NCBI GenBank assembly: GCA_031551755.1
Contig: JAVBNE010000011.1
Coordinates: 13,592 to 77,591 of the forward strand
Source: JAVBMU01 sp031551755
GTDB taxonomy: Bacteria > Actinomycetota > Actinomycetes > Actinomycetales > Cellulomonadaceae
Length of the DNA: 64,000 bases
Direction: 5' to 3'
Numbering within the stretch: the first letter of the stretch is position 1; each line of letters opens with the position of its first letter. A program made the position numbers and the translations under genes. The notes below the pieces were generated by a model, which made no database searches, was not told where the DNA came from, and saw only the letters and a list, made by a program, of their open reading frames with translations. This document shows positions 14,893 to 25,541 of this stretch, piece by piece.

Positions 14893-17181
14893 GTGCCCGA
14901 CCTTCCGCTGTTCTCCAAGACCGCCCGGACTCGCCCCGGCGCCCCCGTGCCGCCGTTGGGCGTGCACTGCAGCGGCGACGGAATCGACGTCGCGGTCCTG
15001 GCCTCTCACGCACAGTCGGTCGAGTTGTGCCTCATCGACGTGGTCGACCCGGGCCGTGAGCAGACCGACCCGGCCCGGTACACCGAGCGTCGCCTCCCGT
15101 TGGAAGGCCCCGTCCACGGTGTGTGGTTCGCCCATGTGCCGGGGGTCGGCGCCGGGCAGCGCTACGGTTTCCGGACCTATGGCCCGTGGGACCCGGCGGC
15201 TGGGCTGCACCACAACCCAGCGAAGCTCCTGGTCGACCCCTATGCACGTGGGTTGGTCGGCGAACTGGATTACGTACCGGCTGTCTTCGCCAACGGCGTG
15301 GGTCCCGAAGCCGCAAACCCCGACGCCGCGGGCCGGGACAGCACCGACACGCTCCCCCATGTGCCGCATTCGGTGGTGGTCCAGCCGACCCCGCCGCTCT
15401 CCACCGGCCGCCCGTACGTGCCGTGGGCCGACACCGTGATCTACGAGGCGCACGTCCGCGGCCTCACCCATGACCTGCCCGCCGTCCCCGAACGCCTGCG
15501 CGGGACCTATGCGGGACTCGCCCACCCGGCGACCATCGAATACTTGCGTGGACTCGGCGTGACCACCGTGGAGCTGTTGCCCATTCACGCCATCGGCTCG
15601 GAGCCGCGCCTCGTCGCCGACGGGCTGACCAACTACTGGGGCTACTCGACCCTCGGGTTCTTCGCCCCGCACGCCCCCTACGCGACCCGGGCAGCCCAGG
15701 ACGCCGGCCCCGACGCCGTGTTGGACGAAGTGCGCGGCATGATCCACCTGCTACACGAGGCGGGTCTGGAAGTCATCCTCGACGTCGTCTACAACCACAC
15801 CTGCGAGGGCGGGGCGAGCGGGCTGCATCTGTCGTGGCGGGGGCTGGACAACACCGCCTACTACCTGCACGACGGTTCGAGCCCGGCCAGGCTGGCCGAT
15901 GTCACCGGCTGTGGGAACAGCCTCGATTTCCGGCGCACGGCTGTGGTGCGGATGGCCCTCGACTCGTTGCGGTACTGGGCTGAGCTGGGCGTGGACGGTT
16001 TTCGTTTCGACCTCGCGGTCACCCTCGGTCGGGGTCCCGGCGGATACAACCCGCATCACCCGTTCCTTGTGGCGATGACGACCGACCCGGTGCTGTCCCG
16101 GCTCAAGCTGATCGCCGAACCGTGGGATGTGGGGCCGGGTGGTTACCGCGTCGGACAGTTCCCTCCCCCGATGGCCGAGTGGAACGACCGTTTCCGGGAT
16201 GCCGCGCGGCAGTTCTGGCTCGCTGATGCGCGGGAGGCGTCGCACGGTCGCGCCGGTCAAGGGATTCGCGACCTCGCGACCCGGCTGGCAGGGTCAGCCG
16301 ACCTCTTCGGGCACTCCGATCCGCCGTTGACCCGGGGGCCGGTCGCCTCGATCAACTACGTCACCGCGCACGACGGTTTCACCCTGGCCGACCTGGTGAC
16401 GTACGACCACAAACACAACCTCGCCAATGGGGAGGGCAATCGCGACGGCTCCGACGACAACCGTTCGTGGAACCATGGCATCGAGGGCGGTCTGCTGCCC
16501 ACCGTCCCGCCCGGACCCGCCGATGAGATCACGCCGCTACGGCACCGGTCGATGCGAAACCTGCTCGGCACCCTGCTCCTGGCAGCGGGGACGCCCATGA
16601 TGACGGCCGGAGACGAGCTGGGTCGCACCCAAGAGGGCAACAACAACGCCTACGCCCAGGACAACGCGACCTCCTGGGTCACATGGGACGACGCCCCGTG
16701 GCGCCTCGACCTGCTGGCGACCGCCACCCATCTGCTCAAGCTGCGCAGTGACCATCCGGCGTTGCGGGCGACTGGGTTCTTCCACGGGATGCCGCGAGTC
16801 GACACGTCCGGCTCGGATGGGGCCGCCTCCGGCCCTACCGGCTCTGGGGCAGCCCCGGTTCCGGATCTGGCGTGGTTCGACATCTTCGGCGACACACTCG
16901 ACCACGCGGCCTGGAACGACCCAGCGACCCGGACGTTCCAGATGCTGCGGACCGGGCCTACCGACGACGATCACGACGTGCTGCTGGTGATCAACGGAGC
17001 GCTGGACACCGCCGACGTGCGGCTGGCCGGGGTCCGCAACGGGCAGCGGTGGGAACTGGCGTGGGACTCCGGCTGGGAGGCGCCGGACTGCGCGGAGACG
17101 GTAGGCGGGGATCGATCCAGTTCGGCGGGCGACGCGGCGTCGCTGGACGCGTTGAGCATGCGGGTATACGTGGGGCGGTAG
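14893..17181 (+). CDS. glgX: Glycogen debranching enzyme GlgX
   Basis: 762 residues from the GTG at 14893. An upstream ATG at 14749 would add 48 residues of low-quality sequence. An N-terminal CBM48-like domain precedes a GH13 barrel. The nucleophile is Asp373 (VDGFRFDLA), the acid/base Glu409 (IAEPWD), and YVTAHDGFTLADLV is the third conserved region. GlgX hydrolyses alpha-1,6 branch stubs of phosphorylase-limited glycogen. An insert rich in Gly/Ser near residues 640-655 breaks the C-terminal part. A CACAAT hexamer ends six bases before the GTG and there is no Shine-Dalgarno, which suggests a leaderless transcript. GlgP, its partner, is encoded nearby. Confidence 0.93.
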   Translation: MPDLPLFSKTARTRPGAPVPPLGVHCSGDGIDVAVLASHAQSVELCLIDVVDPGREQTDPARYTERRLPLEGPVHGVWFAHVPGVGAGQRYGFRTYGPWDPAAGLHHNPAKLLVDPYARGLVGELDYVPAVFANGVGPEAANPDAAGRDSTDTLPHVPHSVVVQPTPPLSTGRPYVPWADTVIYEAHVRGLTHDLPAVPERLRGTYAGLAHPATIEYLRGLGVTTVELLPIHAIGSEPRLVADGLTNYWGYSTLGFFAPHAPYATRAAQDAGPDAVLDEVRGMIHLLHEAGLEVILDVVYNHTCEGGASGLHLSWRGLDNTAYYLHDGSSPARLADVTGCGNSLDFRRTAVVRMALDSLRYWAELGVDGFRFDLAVTLGRGPGGYNPHHPFLVAMTTDPVLSRLKLIAEPWDVGPGGYRVGQFPPPMAEWNDRFRDAARQFWLADAREASHGRAGQGIRDLATRLAGSADLFGHSDPPLTRGPVASINYVTAHDGFTLADLVTYDHKHNLANGEGNRDGSDDNRSWNHGIEGGLLPTVPPGPADEITPLRHRSMRNLLGTLLLAAGTPMMTAGDELGRTQEGNNNAYAQDNATSWVTWDDAPWRLDLLATATHLLKLRSDHPALRATGFFHGMPRVDTSGSDGAASGPTGSGAAPVPDLAWFDIFGDTLDHAAWNDPATRTFQMLRTGPTDDDHDVLLVINGALDTADVRLAGVRNGQRWELAWDSGWEAPDCAETVGGDRSSSAGDAASLDALSMRVYVGR

Positions 17182-17244
17182 GGCTGGGTCGCCCCCCACC
17201 TCCCCCACCAGGTCAGCAACGGCACCAGGCACTACCCTCGCGTC

Positions 17245-18948
17245 ATGACTGCTGCCTCGCCGGTGAGCGCCACATTCGCCCCTGACGTCATCGTGGTCGG
17301 TGCCGGGCTGTCCGGCCTCGTCGCCGCCACCGAACTGACCGACTCTGGGCATCGGGTTCTCATCCTCGACCAGGAACCGCCTGCCAGCTTCGGAGGGCAG
17401 GCATGGTGGTCCTTCGGTGGGCTGTTCATGGTGGACTCCCCCGAGCAACGCCGCATGGGTGTCCGCGACACCCCTGAACTCGCTTTCGACGACTGGCTCG
17501 GCTCGGCTGCGTTCGCCCCGGGCGCCGACGAGGGCAAGGGGCCCGACCGGTTCGGTTACGGCTGGGCGCAGGGGTTCATCGACTTTGCCGCCGGCGATAT
17601 GCGTCCCTGGCTGCATGCCCAAGGGGTCCGCTGGTTCCCACTCGTGCAATGGGCCGAGCGTGGCGGCTACCTGGCGGATGGGCACGGCAACTCGGTCCCG
17701 AGGTTCCACGTCACGTGGGGCACGGGGCCGGGACTGTTGGAGCCGTTCGTCGCCAAAGCCCTCGATGCACGGGCCGCCGGGCTCCTCGACGTCGGGTTCC
17801 GGCATCGGGTTACCTCGCTGGTCGCCACGGACGGTGCCGTCACCGGAGTATGCGCGCAGATCCTCGCGCCACACTCCGGCGAACGCGGATCACCCTCGAA
17901 CCGTGAGGTCATCGGCGAGGTGGAGTTCGCGGCGAGCGCCGTCGTCATCGCCTCCGGTGGGATCGGCGCCAAGCACGAACTCGTGCGCTCCCGGTGGCCA
18001 CAGATCGCCGGGAAGCTCCCCGCGCGGATGCTCTCTGGGGTCCCCGACTCCACGGACGGTCTGATGATCCAGGTGGCCGCCGACTCCGGGGCGGTGCTGG
18101 TCCACGAAGATCGGATGTGGCACTACCCGGAGGGCATCGCCAACCATTCGCCCGTCTGGACGGATCACGGCATCCGCATCCTGCCCGGCCCCTCCCCGCT
18201 GTGGCTCGACGCCGACGGCAACCGGCTGCCCCCACCCCTGTTCCCCGGCTTCGACGCACTGGGCGCCCTCACGCACCTCACCTCCCGGGGTGACGATCAT
18301 TCCTGGTTCGTGTTGAACAAAGCGATCATGAACTCGGAGTTCGCACTGTCCGGCTCGGAGCAGAACCCGGATCTCACCGGCAAGGACGTCAAGCTGCTGA
18401 CCCAACGCGTGCGGCCGGGTGCCGTGGGGCCAGTCGAGCGCTTCGCACAGTCCTCTCCCGAGTTCATCTGGGCCGACACCCCCGCCGAGTTGGCGGCCGG
18501 GATGAACACCCTGGCCAGCGGCTCGAAGGGGCATATCGACGCCGACCAGCTCGCCCGCACCATTGCCCTGCGCGACGCCCAGGTCGAGTCGGGGCTGGGC
18601 AAGGACCACCAGGTGGTGGCCACCGCGATGGCGCGACGTTACCGGGTGGACCGACTGATCCGGGTCTCCCCACCGCGCCCCTTGACGACGCCGAAGGACG
18701 GGCCCCTGCTGGCGGTGCGGTTGTCGGTGTTGACGCGCAAGACCCTCGGCGGGCTCCACACGGACCTGTCGGCGCGGGTCCTGCGGGCGGACGGTTCGGC
18801 GCTGCCGGGGCTGTGGGCCGTCGGCGAGGCCGCCGGCTTCGGTGGTGGCGGAGTCCATGGGCACCGGGCGCTCGAGGGCACCTTCCTGGGCGGCTGCCTG
18901 TTCTCCGGCCGAGTCGCCGGACGCGCACTCGCAGCGGAACTGCGGTAG
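17245..18948 (+). CDS. FAD-binding dehydrogenase (fumarate reductase/KstD-like flavoprotein)
   Basis: 567 residues. The N-terminal Rossmann motif VVGAGLSGLVAA (residues 18-29) and the C-terminal FAD contact GLWAVGEAAGFGGGGVHGHRA frame a flavoprotein of the fumarate reductase/ketosteroid-dehydrogenase superfamily, in the branch annotated simply as FAD-binding dehydrogenase. GGQAWWSFGG near residue 50 is characteristic of that branch. The substrate is unknown. It lies between glycogen genes but has no obvious link with them, and it converges on glgP with a strong bidirectional hairpin between. Confidence 0.85.
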   Translation: MTAASPVSATFAPDVIVVGAGLSGLVAATELTDSGHRVLILDQEPPASFGGQAWWSFGGLFMVDSPEQRRMGVRDTPELAFDDWLGSAAFAPGADEGKGPDRFGYGWAQGFIDFAAGDMRPWLHAQGVRWFPLVQWAERGGYLADGHGNSVPRFHVTWGTGPGLLEPFVAKALDARAAGLLDVGFRHRVTSLVATDGAVTGVCAQILAPHSGERGSPSNREVIGEVEFAASAVVIASGGIGAKHELVRSRWPQIAGKLPARMLSGVPDSTDGLMIQVAADSGAVLVHEDRMWHYPEGIANHSPVWTDHGIRILPGPSPLWLDADGNRLPPPLFPGFDALGALTHLTSRGDDHSWFVLNKAIMNSEFALSGSEQNPDLTGKDVKLLTQRVRPGAVGPVERFAQSSPEFIWADTPAELAAGMNTLASGSKGHIDADQLARTIALRDAQVESGLGKDHQVVATAMARRYRVDRLIRVSPPRPLTTPKDGPLLAVRLSVLTRKTLGGLHTDLSARVLRADGSALPGLWAVGEAAGFGGGGVHGHRALEGTFLGGCLFSGRVAGRALAAELR

Positions 18949-18958
18949 CAGGCCACGC

Positions 18959-18998
18959 GACTGTGGGCGGCGACCCCACCGGGTCACCGCCCACAGTC
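18959..18998. terminator. Bidirectional terminator between the flavoprotein gene and glgP
   Basis: A perfect 12-base inverted repeat (GACTGTGGGCGG and CCGCCCACAGTC) is extended inward by GACC/GGTC after one mismatch. It lies between two convergent stop codons. There is no T-run, as is common in actinobacteria. Confidence 0.7.
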
Positions 18999-19017
18999 AG
19001 GCGTGCAGCCTGAACGC

Positions 19018-21603
19018 TCAGGCGTTCGCCACCAACCCCAGCTCCGCCGGGTTGGTCAGCGCCGTGTTCTTCGGCACGATCCTGACCGTGTAACCGAACG
19101 GCCCGGATGCCTCCAGCCGAACATCCCCCGCGAACGCATGCCGACCGGCCTCATACGACTCGGCGAGCGTCAGCGACGCCACGGTGAACGCATCGATGGC
19201 GTCGGCATCGGTTACCCGGCCGTGCACCACCTGGACGTCGACGTCGGCGGGGTTGAGATCACCGAGCGAGACGTAGGCCCGCACGATCAGCACGTCGCCG
19301 ACCTTCGGCGCGTCGCTCACCCCGGCGGAGTCGACATGGTCGACCCGCACATGGGACCACCCGGCACGGACCTCGTGCTTCCAGGTGGCCAACTCCCGGG
19401 CGCCGACCTGCGAATCCGCATCCATCGCCCGTCCCGCGACGGCCGCTGGGGCGTAGAGCCGATGCACGTACTCGCTGACCATCCGAGTCGCCTGGACCTT
19501 GGGTCCGAGAGTGGCCAGCGTGTGCCGCACCATCTCCAACCACCGGCCGGGCACGCCGTGCTCGTCCCGGTCGTAGAACCGGGGGGCGATCTGGTTCTCC
19601 ACCAGGTCATACAGCGCCGCCGCTTCGAGGTCGTCACGGCGATCCGGGTCCTCGACGCCGTCCGCCGTCGGGATCGCCCAGCCGTTCTGGCCGTCGTACC
19701 ACTCGTCCCACCACCCGTCGAGGATCGACAGGTTCAGGCCGCCGTTGAGCGCCGACTTCATGCCCGACGTCCCACTGGCCTCAAGCGGACGCAGCGGGTT
19801 GTTCAGCCACACGTCACAGCCCGGGTACAGCGACAAGGCCATGCCGATGTCGTAGTTGGGCAGGAAGACGATCCGGTGCCGCACATCCGCGGCGTCCGCG
19901 AACTGGACGAGCTGCTGAATGAGGCGTTTGCCCTGGTCGTCGGCGGGGTGGGATTTGCCGGCAACGATCAGCTGCACCGGCCGCGTGGGGTGCAGCAGCA
20001 GGGCACGCAGGCGCTCGGGGTCGCTGAGCATCAGGGTCAGCCGCTTGTACGTGGGCACCCGGCGGGCGAAGCCGATGGTCAGCACATCCGGTGACAGCGC
20101 CTCGTCCACCCAGCCCAGCTCGGCGGGGCTCGCGCCCCGCTCGCGCCAGGACTCGCGCATCCGCCGGCGAGCCTCGGCCACCAACCGGCCGCGCATCTCG
20201 CGACGGACGTTCCACAGTTCGGAATCACTGACACCGCCGCTGGTGCGCAGCCAGCCCGCCGACGCCTCGGGCGCGGTCAGCTCAGTCAGCCCGAGCCGGT
20301 CGGACTCCAACTCGGCCAGCTCGGGGTCGACCCACGTCGGCGAGTGCACCCCGTTGGTCACCGAAGTGATCGGCACCTCGCGGGCGTCGAACCCCGGCCA
20401 CAGACCGTTGAACATCTCCCGGGAAACCTCACCGTGCAGCAGGGAGACGCCGTTGGCCCGTCCACCGAGGCGCAACCCCATGAGCGCCATGTTGAAGACC
20501 GTCGGGTCACCGCCCTCGTAATCCTCGGCACCCAGTGCGAGCACCCGGTCTACCGGCAGTCCGGGAATCTCACGGTCACCACCGAAGTAAGTGGCGATCA
20601 GGTCGCGGGCAAAGCGGTCGATACCGGCCGGGACCGGGGTGTGCGTGGTGAAGACCGTGGCGGCTCGGACGGCTTCCAATGCCTCGTCGAAGCTCAAGCC
20701 CTGGGCGACGTACTCGCTGATCCGCTCCACACCGAGGAACCCGGCGTGGCCCTCGTTGGTGTGGTAGACCTCGGGTGCGGGCGCGCCGGTGAGTCGCGAC
20801 CACAGCCGCAGCGCACGTACCCCACCCATGCCCAGCAGCAGCTCCTGCTGCAGGCGGTGCTCACCACCACCGCCGTAAAGCCGGTCGGTCACCTTGCGGG
20901 CGGCGTCGTCGTTCTCCGGAACGTTGGAGTCGAGCAGCAGCAGGGGAACCCGGCCCACCGCCGCAACCCACACATGGGCGTGCAACGTCCGGCCGCCGGG
21001 CAACGGCACCTGCACGCCGGCCGGGGTGCCGTCGGCCTCCCGCAGCACGGTCAACGGCATGCCGTCGGGATCGAGCAGGGGGTAGGTCTCCGACTGCCAG
21101 CCGTCACGGGTGAGCCCTTGGCGGAAGTAGCCGGCACCGTACAACAGGCCGACGCCGACGATCGGCACGCCGAGGTCGGAGGCCGACTTCAGGTGGTCGC
21201 CGGCCAGGATACCGAGGCCACCCGAGTACTGCGGCAGCACCGAGGTGATGCCGAACTCCGGGGAGAAGTATGCGATCGCGGCTGGCAGCTCCGGGGAGGA
21301 GGCGCTCTGTTCCTGGTACCAGCGAGGACCGGTCAAATAGTGATCGAGGTCGGCGGCAGCTCCACGGACCTGGTCCACGAACGCCGCGTCGCGCGCCAGT
21401 TCCTCGAGCCGCTCAGGACCCAGCGCGCCGAGTAGCGCCGCCGGGTCACCCTGCACACTGGCCCACAGTTCCAGGTCGATACGAGCAAACAGGTCACGCG
21501 TCGGCTGGTGCCACGACCAACGCAGGTTCTGCGCCAGGGCATCGAGGTCCTGCAGCGCGGCGGGCAAGTGGGTGCGGACAGTGAATCGTCGAATCGCTTT
21601 CAC
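19018..21603 (-). CDS. glgP: Alpha-glucan (glycogen) phosphorylase, short actinobacterial type
   Basis: 861 residues from the GTG at 21603, which has AAGG eight bases upstream; an ATG at 21633 would add ten residues. The N-terminus (IRRFTVRTHLPAALQDL, NLRWSWHQPT) is the DUF3417 region found in the short bacterial phosphorylases. The PLP site is EASGTSGMK, with Lys616. It releases glucose 1-phosphate from alpha-1,4-glucan. In GlgE organisms this clade includes enzymes that also act on maltodextrins or release maltose 1-phosphate precursors. It is divergent from glgE. Confidence 0.93.
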   Translation of the reverse strand: MKAIRRFTVRTHLPAALQDLDALAQNLRWSWHQPTRDLFARIDLELWASVQGDPAALLGALGPERLEELARDAAFVDQVRGAAADLDHYLTGPRWYQEQSASSPELPAAIAYFSPEFGITSVLPQYSGGLGILAGDHLKSASDLGVPIVGVGLLYGAGYFRQGLTRDGWQSETYPLLDPDGMPLTVLREADGTPAGVQVPLPGGRTLHAHVWVAAVGRVPLLLLDSNVPENDDAARKVTDRLYGGGGEHRLQQELLLGMGGVRALRLWSRLTGAPAPEVYHTNEGHAGFLGVERISEYVAQGLSFDEALEAVRAATVFTTHTPVPAGIDRFARDLIATYFGGDREIPGLPVDRVLALGAEDYEGGDPTVFNMALMGLRLGGRANGVSLLHGEVSREMFNGLWPGFDAREVPITSVTNGVHSPTWVDPELAELESDRLGLTELTAPEASAGWLRTSGGVSDSELWNVRREMRGRLVAEARRRMRESWRERGASPAELGWVDEALSPDVLTIGFARRVPTYKRLTLMLSDPERLRALLLHPTRPVQLIVAGKSHPADDQGKRLIQQLVQFADAADVRHRIVFLPNYDIGMALSLYPGCDVWLNNPLRPLEASGTSGMKSALNGGLNLSILDGWWDEWYDGQNGWAIPTADGVEDPDRRDDLEAAALYDLVENQIAPRFYDRDEHGVPGRWLEMVRHTLATLGPKVQATRMVSEYVHRLYAPAAVAGRAMDADSQVGARELATWKHEVRAGWSHVRVDHVDSAGVSDAPKVGDVLIVRAYVSLGDLNPADVDVQVVHGRVTDADAIDAFTVASLTLAESYEAGRHAFAGDVRLEASGPFGYTVRIVPKNTALTNPAELGLVANA

Positions 21604-21743
21604 ACCGAAGACCTTACGGGGAATGGCGACCACTCGGGCGCATGGGCCGAGGTCGCGGCCTGCGCCCTCTCAGGTACCGATACACCAGGACCCGGGGGGC
21701 GACCGGTATCGCTCCGATCGCCGATGCTGGATACCTTGAGCAG

Positions 21744-24014
<2,271 letters not shown>

Positions 24015-24063
24015 CCTCGGCGGACATGGGGTCCCGCGACTTCTGTTGGCTGACGGTGACGCC

Positions 24064-25476
24064 ATGACCGAGCAGGAGCCGACCGGCGGGTACCCGGGCG
24101 CGGAGCTCGCACAGCTGCTGGCCACCTGGCTGCCCCACCAGCGTTGGTATCCGGCCGGGCCACAGGCCCGGCTCACCGCGGGAACGTGGCGGGAGATCGG
24201 CGCTAGCCCGCGGGTGGCGATCCACATAGTGCACCTGTGCGCCCCGGGGACCGATGTGGCGCTGCATATACCCCTGGTGCTACTGCCGGGGGTGTCGCCC
24301 GCACTGGGCGGTCCCCATCAGGGTGCACCCCTGGACCCGTCGGCCGTCATCGGCGCGCTCACCATCCACGGCCGGGAGTGGACCGTCATCGACGGTGCTG
24401 CCCACCCGGCCGGCTGGGCTGCACTCCTGCGGCTGACCACGTGGTATGCCGGGGCCACTCCAGCGCCCGACCTCGCCGGCGCCCGGCCGCTGGGCGTCGA
24501 ACAGTCGAACAGCTCGGTGCTGCTCCCCCACGTCGCGGGCGGTGCCCTGCTCAAGATCCTGCGGACGATCGCCCCCGGGCCGCACCCCGACATCGAGGTA
24601 CCCCGAGCACTGGCCGGTCAAGGCTGGGCGGGTGTTCCGCGACCCCTGGGCGAGATCACGGTGCCCTGGGAGGACGGTGACCCACCCGGCCGGACGGCGC
24701 CGATCGCGATTTTGAGCGCCTTCGTCTCCGGGGCCGACGACGGATTCGACGTCGCGAAGGAGTACGCCGGCCGGGGCGAGTCCTTCGCCGAGTCCGCCCG
24801 CGACCTCGGCCGCACGGTGGCCCGGATGCACGCCGCGCTTCGTAGGTCGTTCGGTGCCACGGAACCGCCGGAACGGAAGTGGTGGCTCGCAGACCTGCGC
24901 CGGCGCGCGTCGGACACGATCATCGCGACCCCCGCGCTCGCTGGCCGGGCCGAGGCGATCACCGCCTTCCTGGACCGGATCGATGCCACGATTGGGCCTG
25001 AACTCCCGGCGAGACAACGCATCCACGGGGACCTCCACCTCGGCCAGACCCTCCGGACACCGCGCGACTGGCTCATCCTCGACTTCGAGGGCGAACCCCT
25101 GCGACCGGTAGCCGAACGCACCAGGCCTGACCTCGCACTGCGCGATGTCGCCGGGATGCTGCGTTCCCTCGACTACGCGGCTGCCCTCGGTTCCGCCCTG
25201 CGGTCCGGCAGCAGCACCTCGCGGCAGAGCGACACCCCGCCCGTGCACACCGCACAGCTGCCCACCGCCGCCGACTGGGCCGCACAAGCCGGTGCGGGAT
25301 TCCTCGCCGGCTATAGGGAAGGCGCCTCCGCTGACCCGGTGGGCTCCGCCTCCACCGGTGCTGTGCTGGCAGCCCTGGTCTTCGACAAGGTCGTCTATGA
25401 GGTGGCCTACGAGGCTCACCACCGACCGGATTGGATCCACATCCCATTGGGCGCGCTCGACCAGCTCACCGGTTGA
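24064..25476 (+). CDS. mak: Maltokinase
   Basis: 470 residues from the ATG at 24064, 49 bases after glgE. Maltokinase phosphorylates maltose with ATP to maltose 1-phosphate, the GlgE donor. The N-terminal cap includes WLPHQRWYPA near residue 23. The kinase motifs are HGDLHLGQ (321-328), with the catalytic aspartate, and LDFEGEP (339-345), the maltokinase version of the metal-binding motif. DVAGMLRSLDYAA near residue 365 is also conserved. In many actinobacteria it is fused to or next to trehalose synthase; here TreS is absent from the window, so the maltose source lies elsewhere. Confidence 0.93.
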   Translation: MTEQEPTGGYPGAELAQLLATWLPHQRWYPAGPQARLTAGTWREIGASPRVAIHIVHLCAPGTDVALHIPLVLLPGVSPALGGPHQGAPLDPSAVIGALTIHGREWTVIDGAAHPAGWAALLRLTTWYAGATPAPDLAGARPLGVEQSNSSVLLPHVAGGALLKILRTIAPGPHPDIEVPRALAGQGWAGVPRPLGEITVPWEDGDPPGRTAPIAILSAFVSGADDGFDVAKEYAGRGESFAESARDLGRTVARMHAALRRSFGATEPPERKWWLADLRRRASDTIIATPALAGRAEAITAFLDRIDATIGPELPARQRIHGDLHLGQTLRTPRDWLILDFEGEPLRPVAERTRPDLALRDVAGMLRSLDYAAALGSALRSGSSTSRQSDTPPVHTAQLPTAADWAAQAGAGFLAGYREGASADPVGSASTGAVLAALVFDKVVYEVAYEAHHRPDWIHIPLGALDQLTG

Positions 25477-25541
25477 CGACAAATCTTCCATCGCCGCGAT
25501 GCGGCTCGGCAACCAGTGGCCCAACGTGGAAGGGTGGGGCC

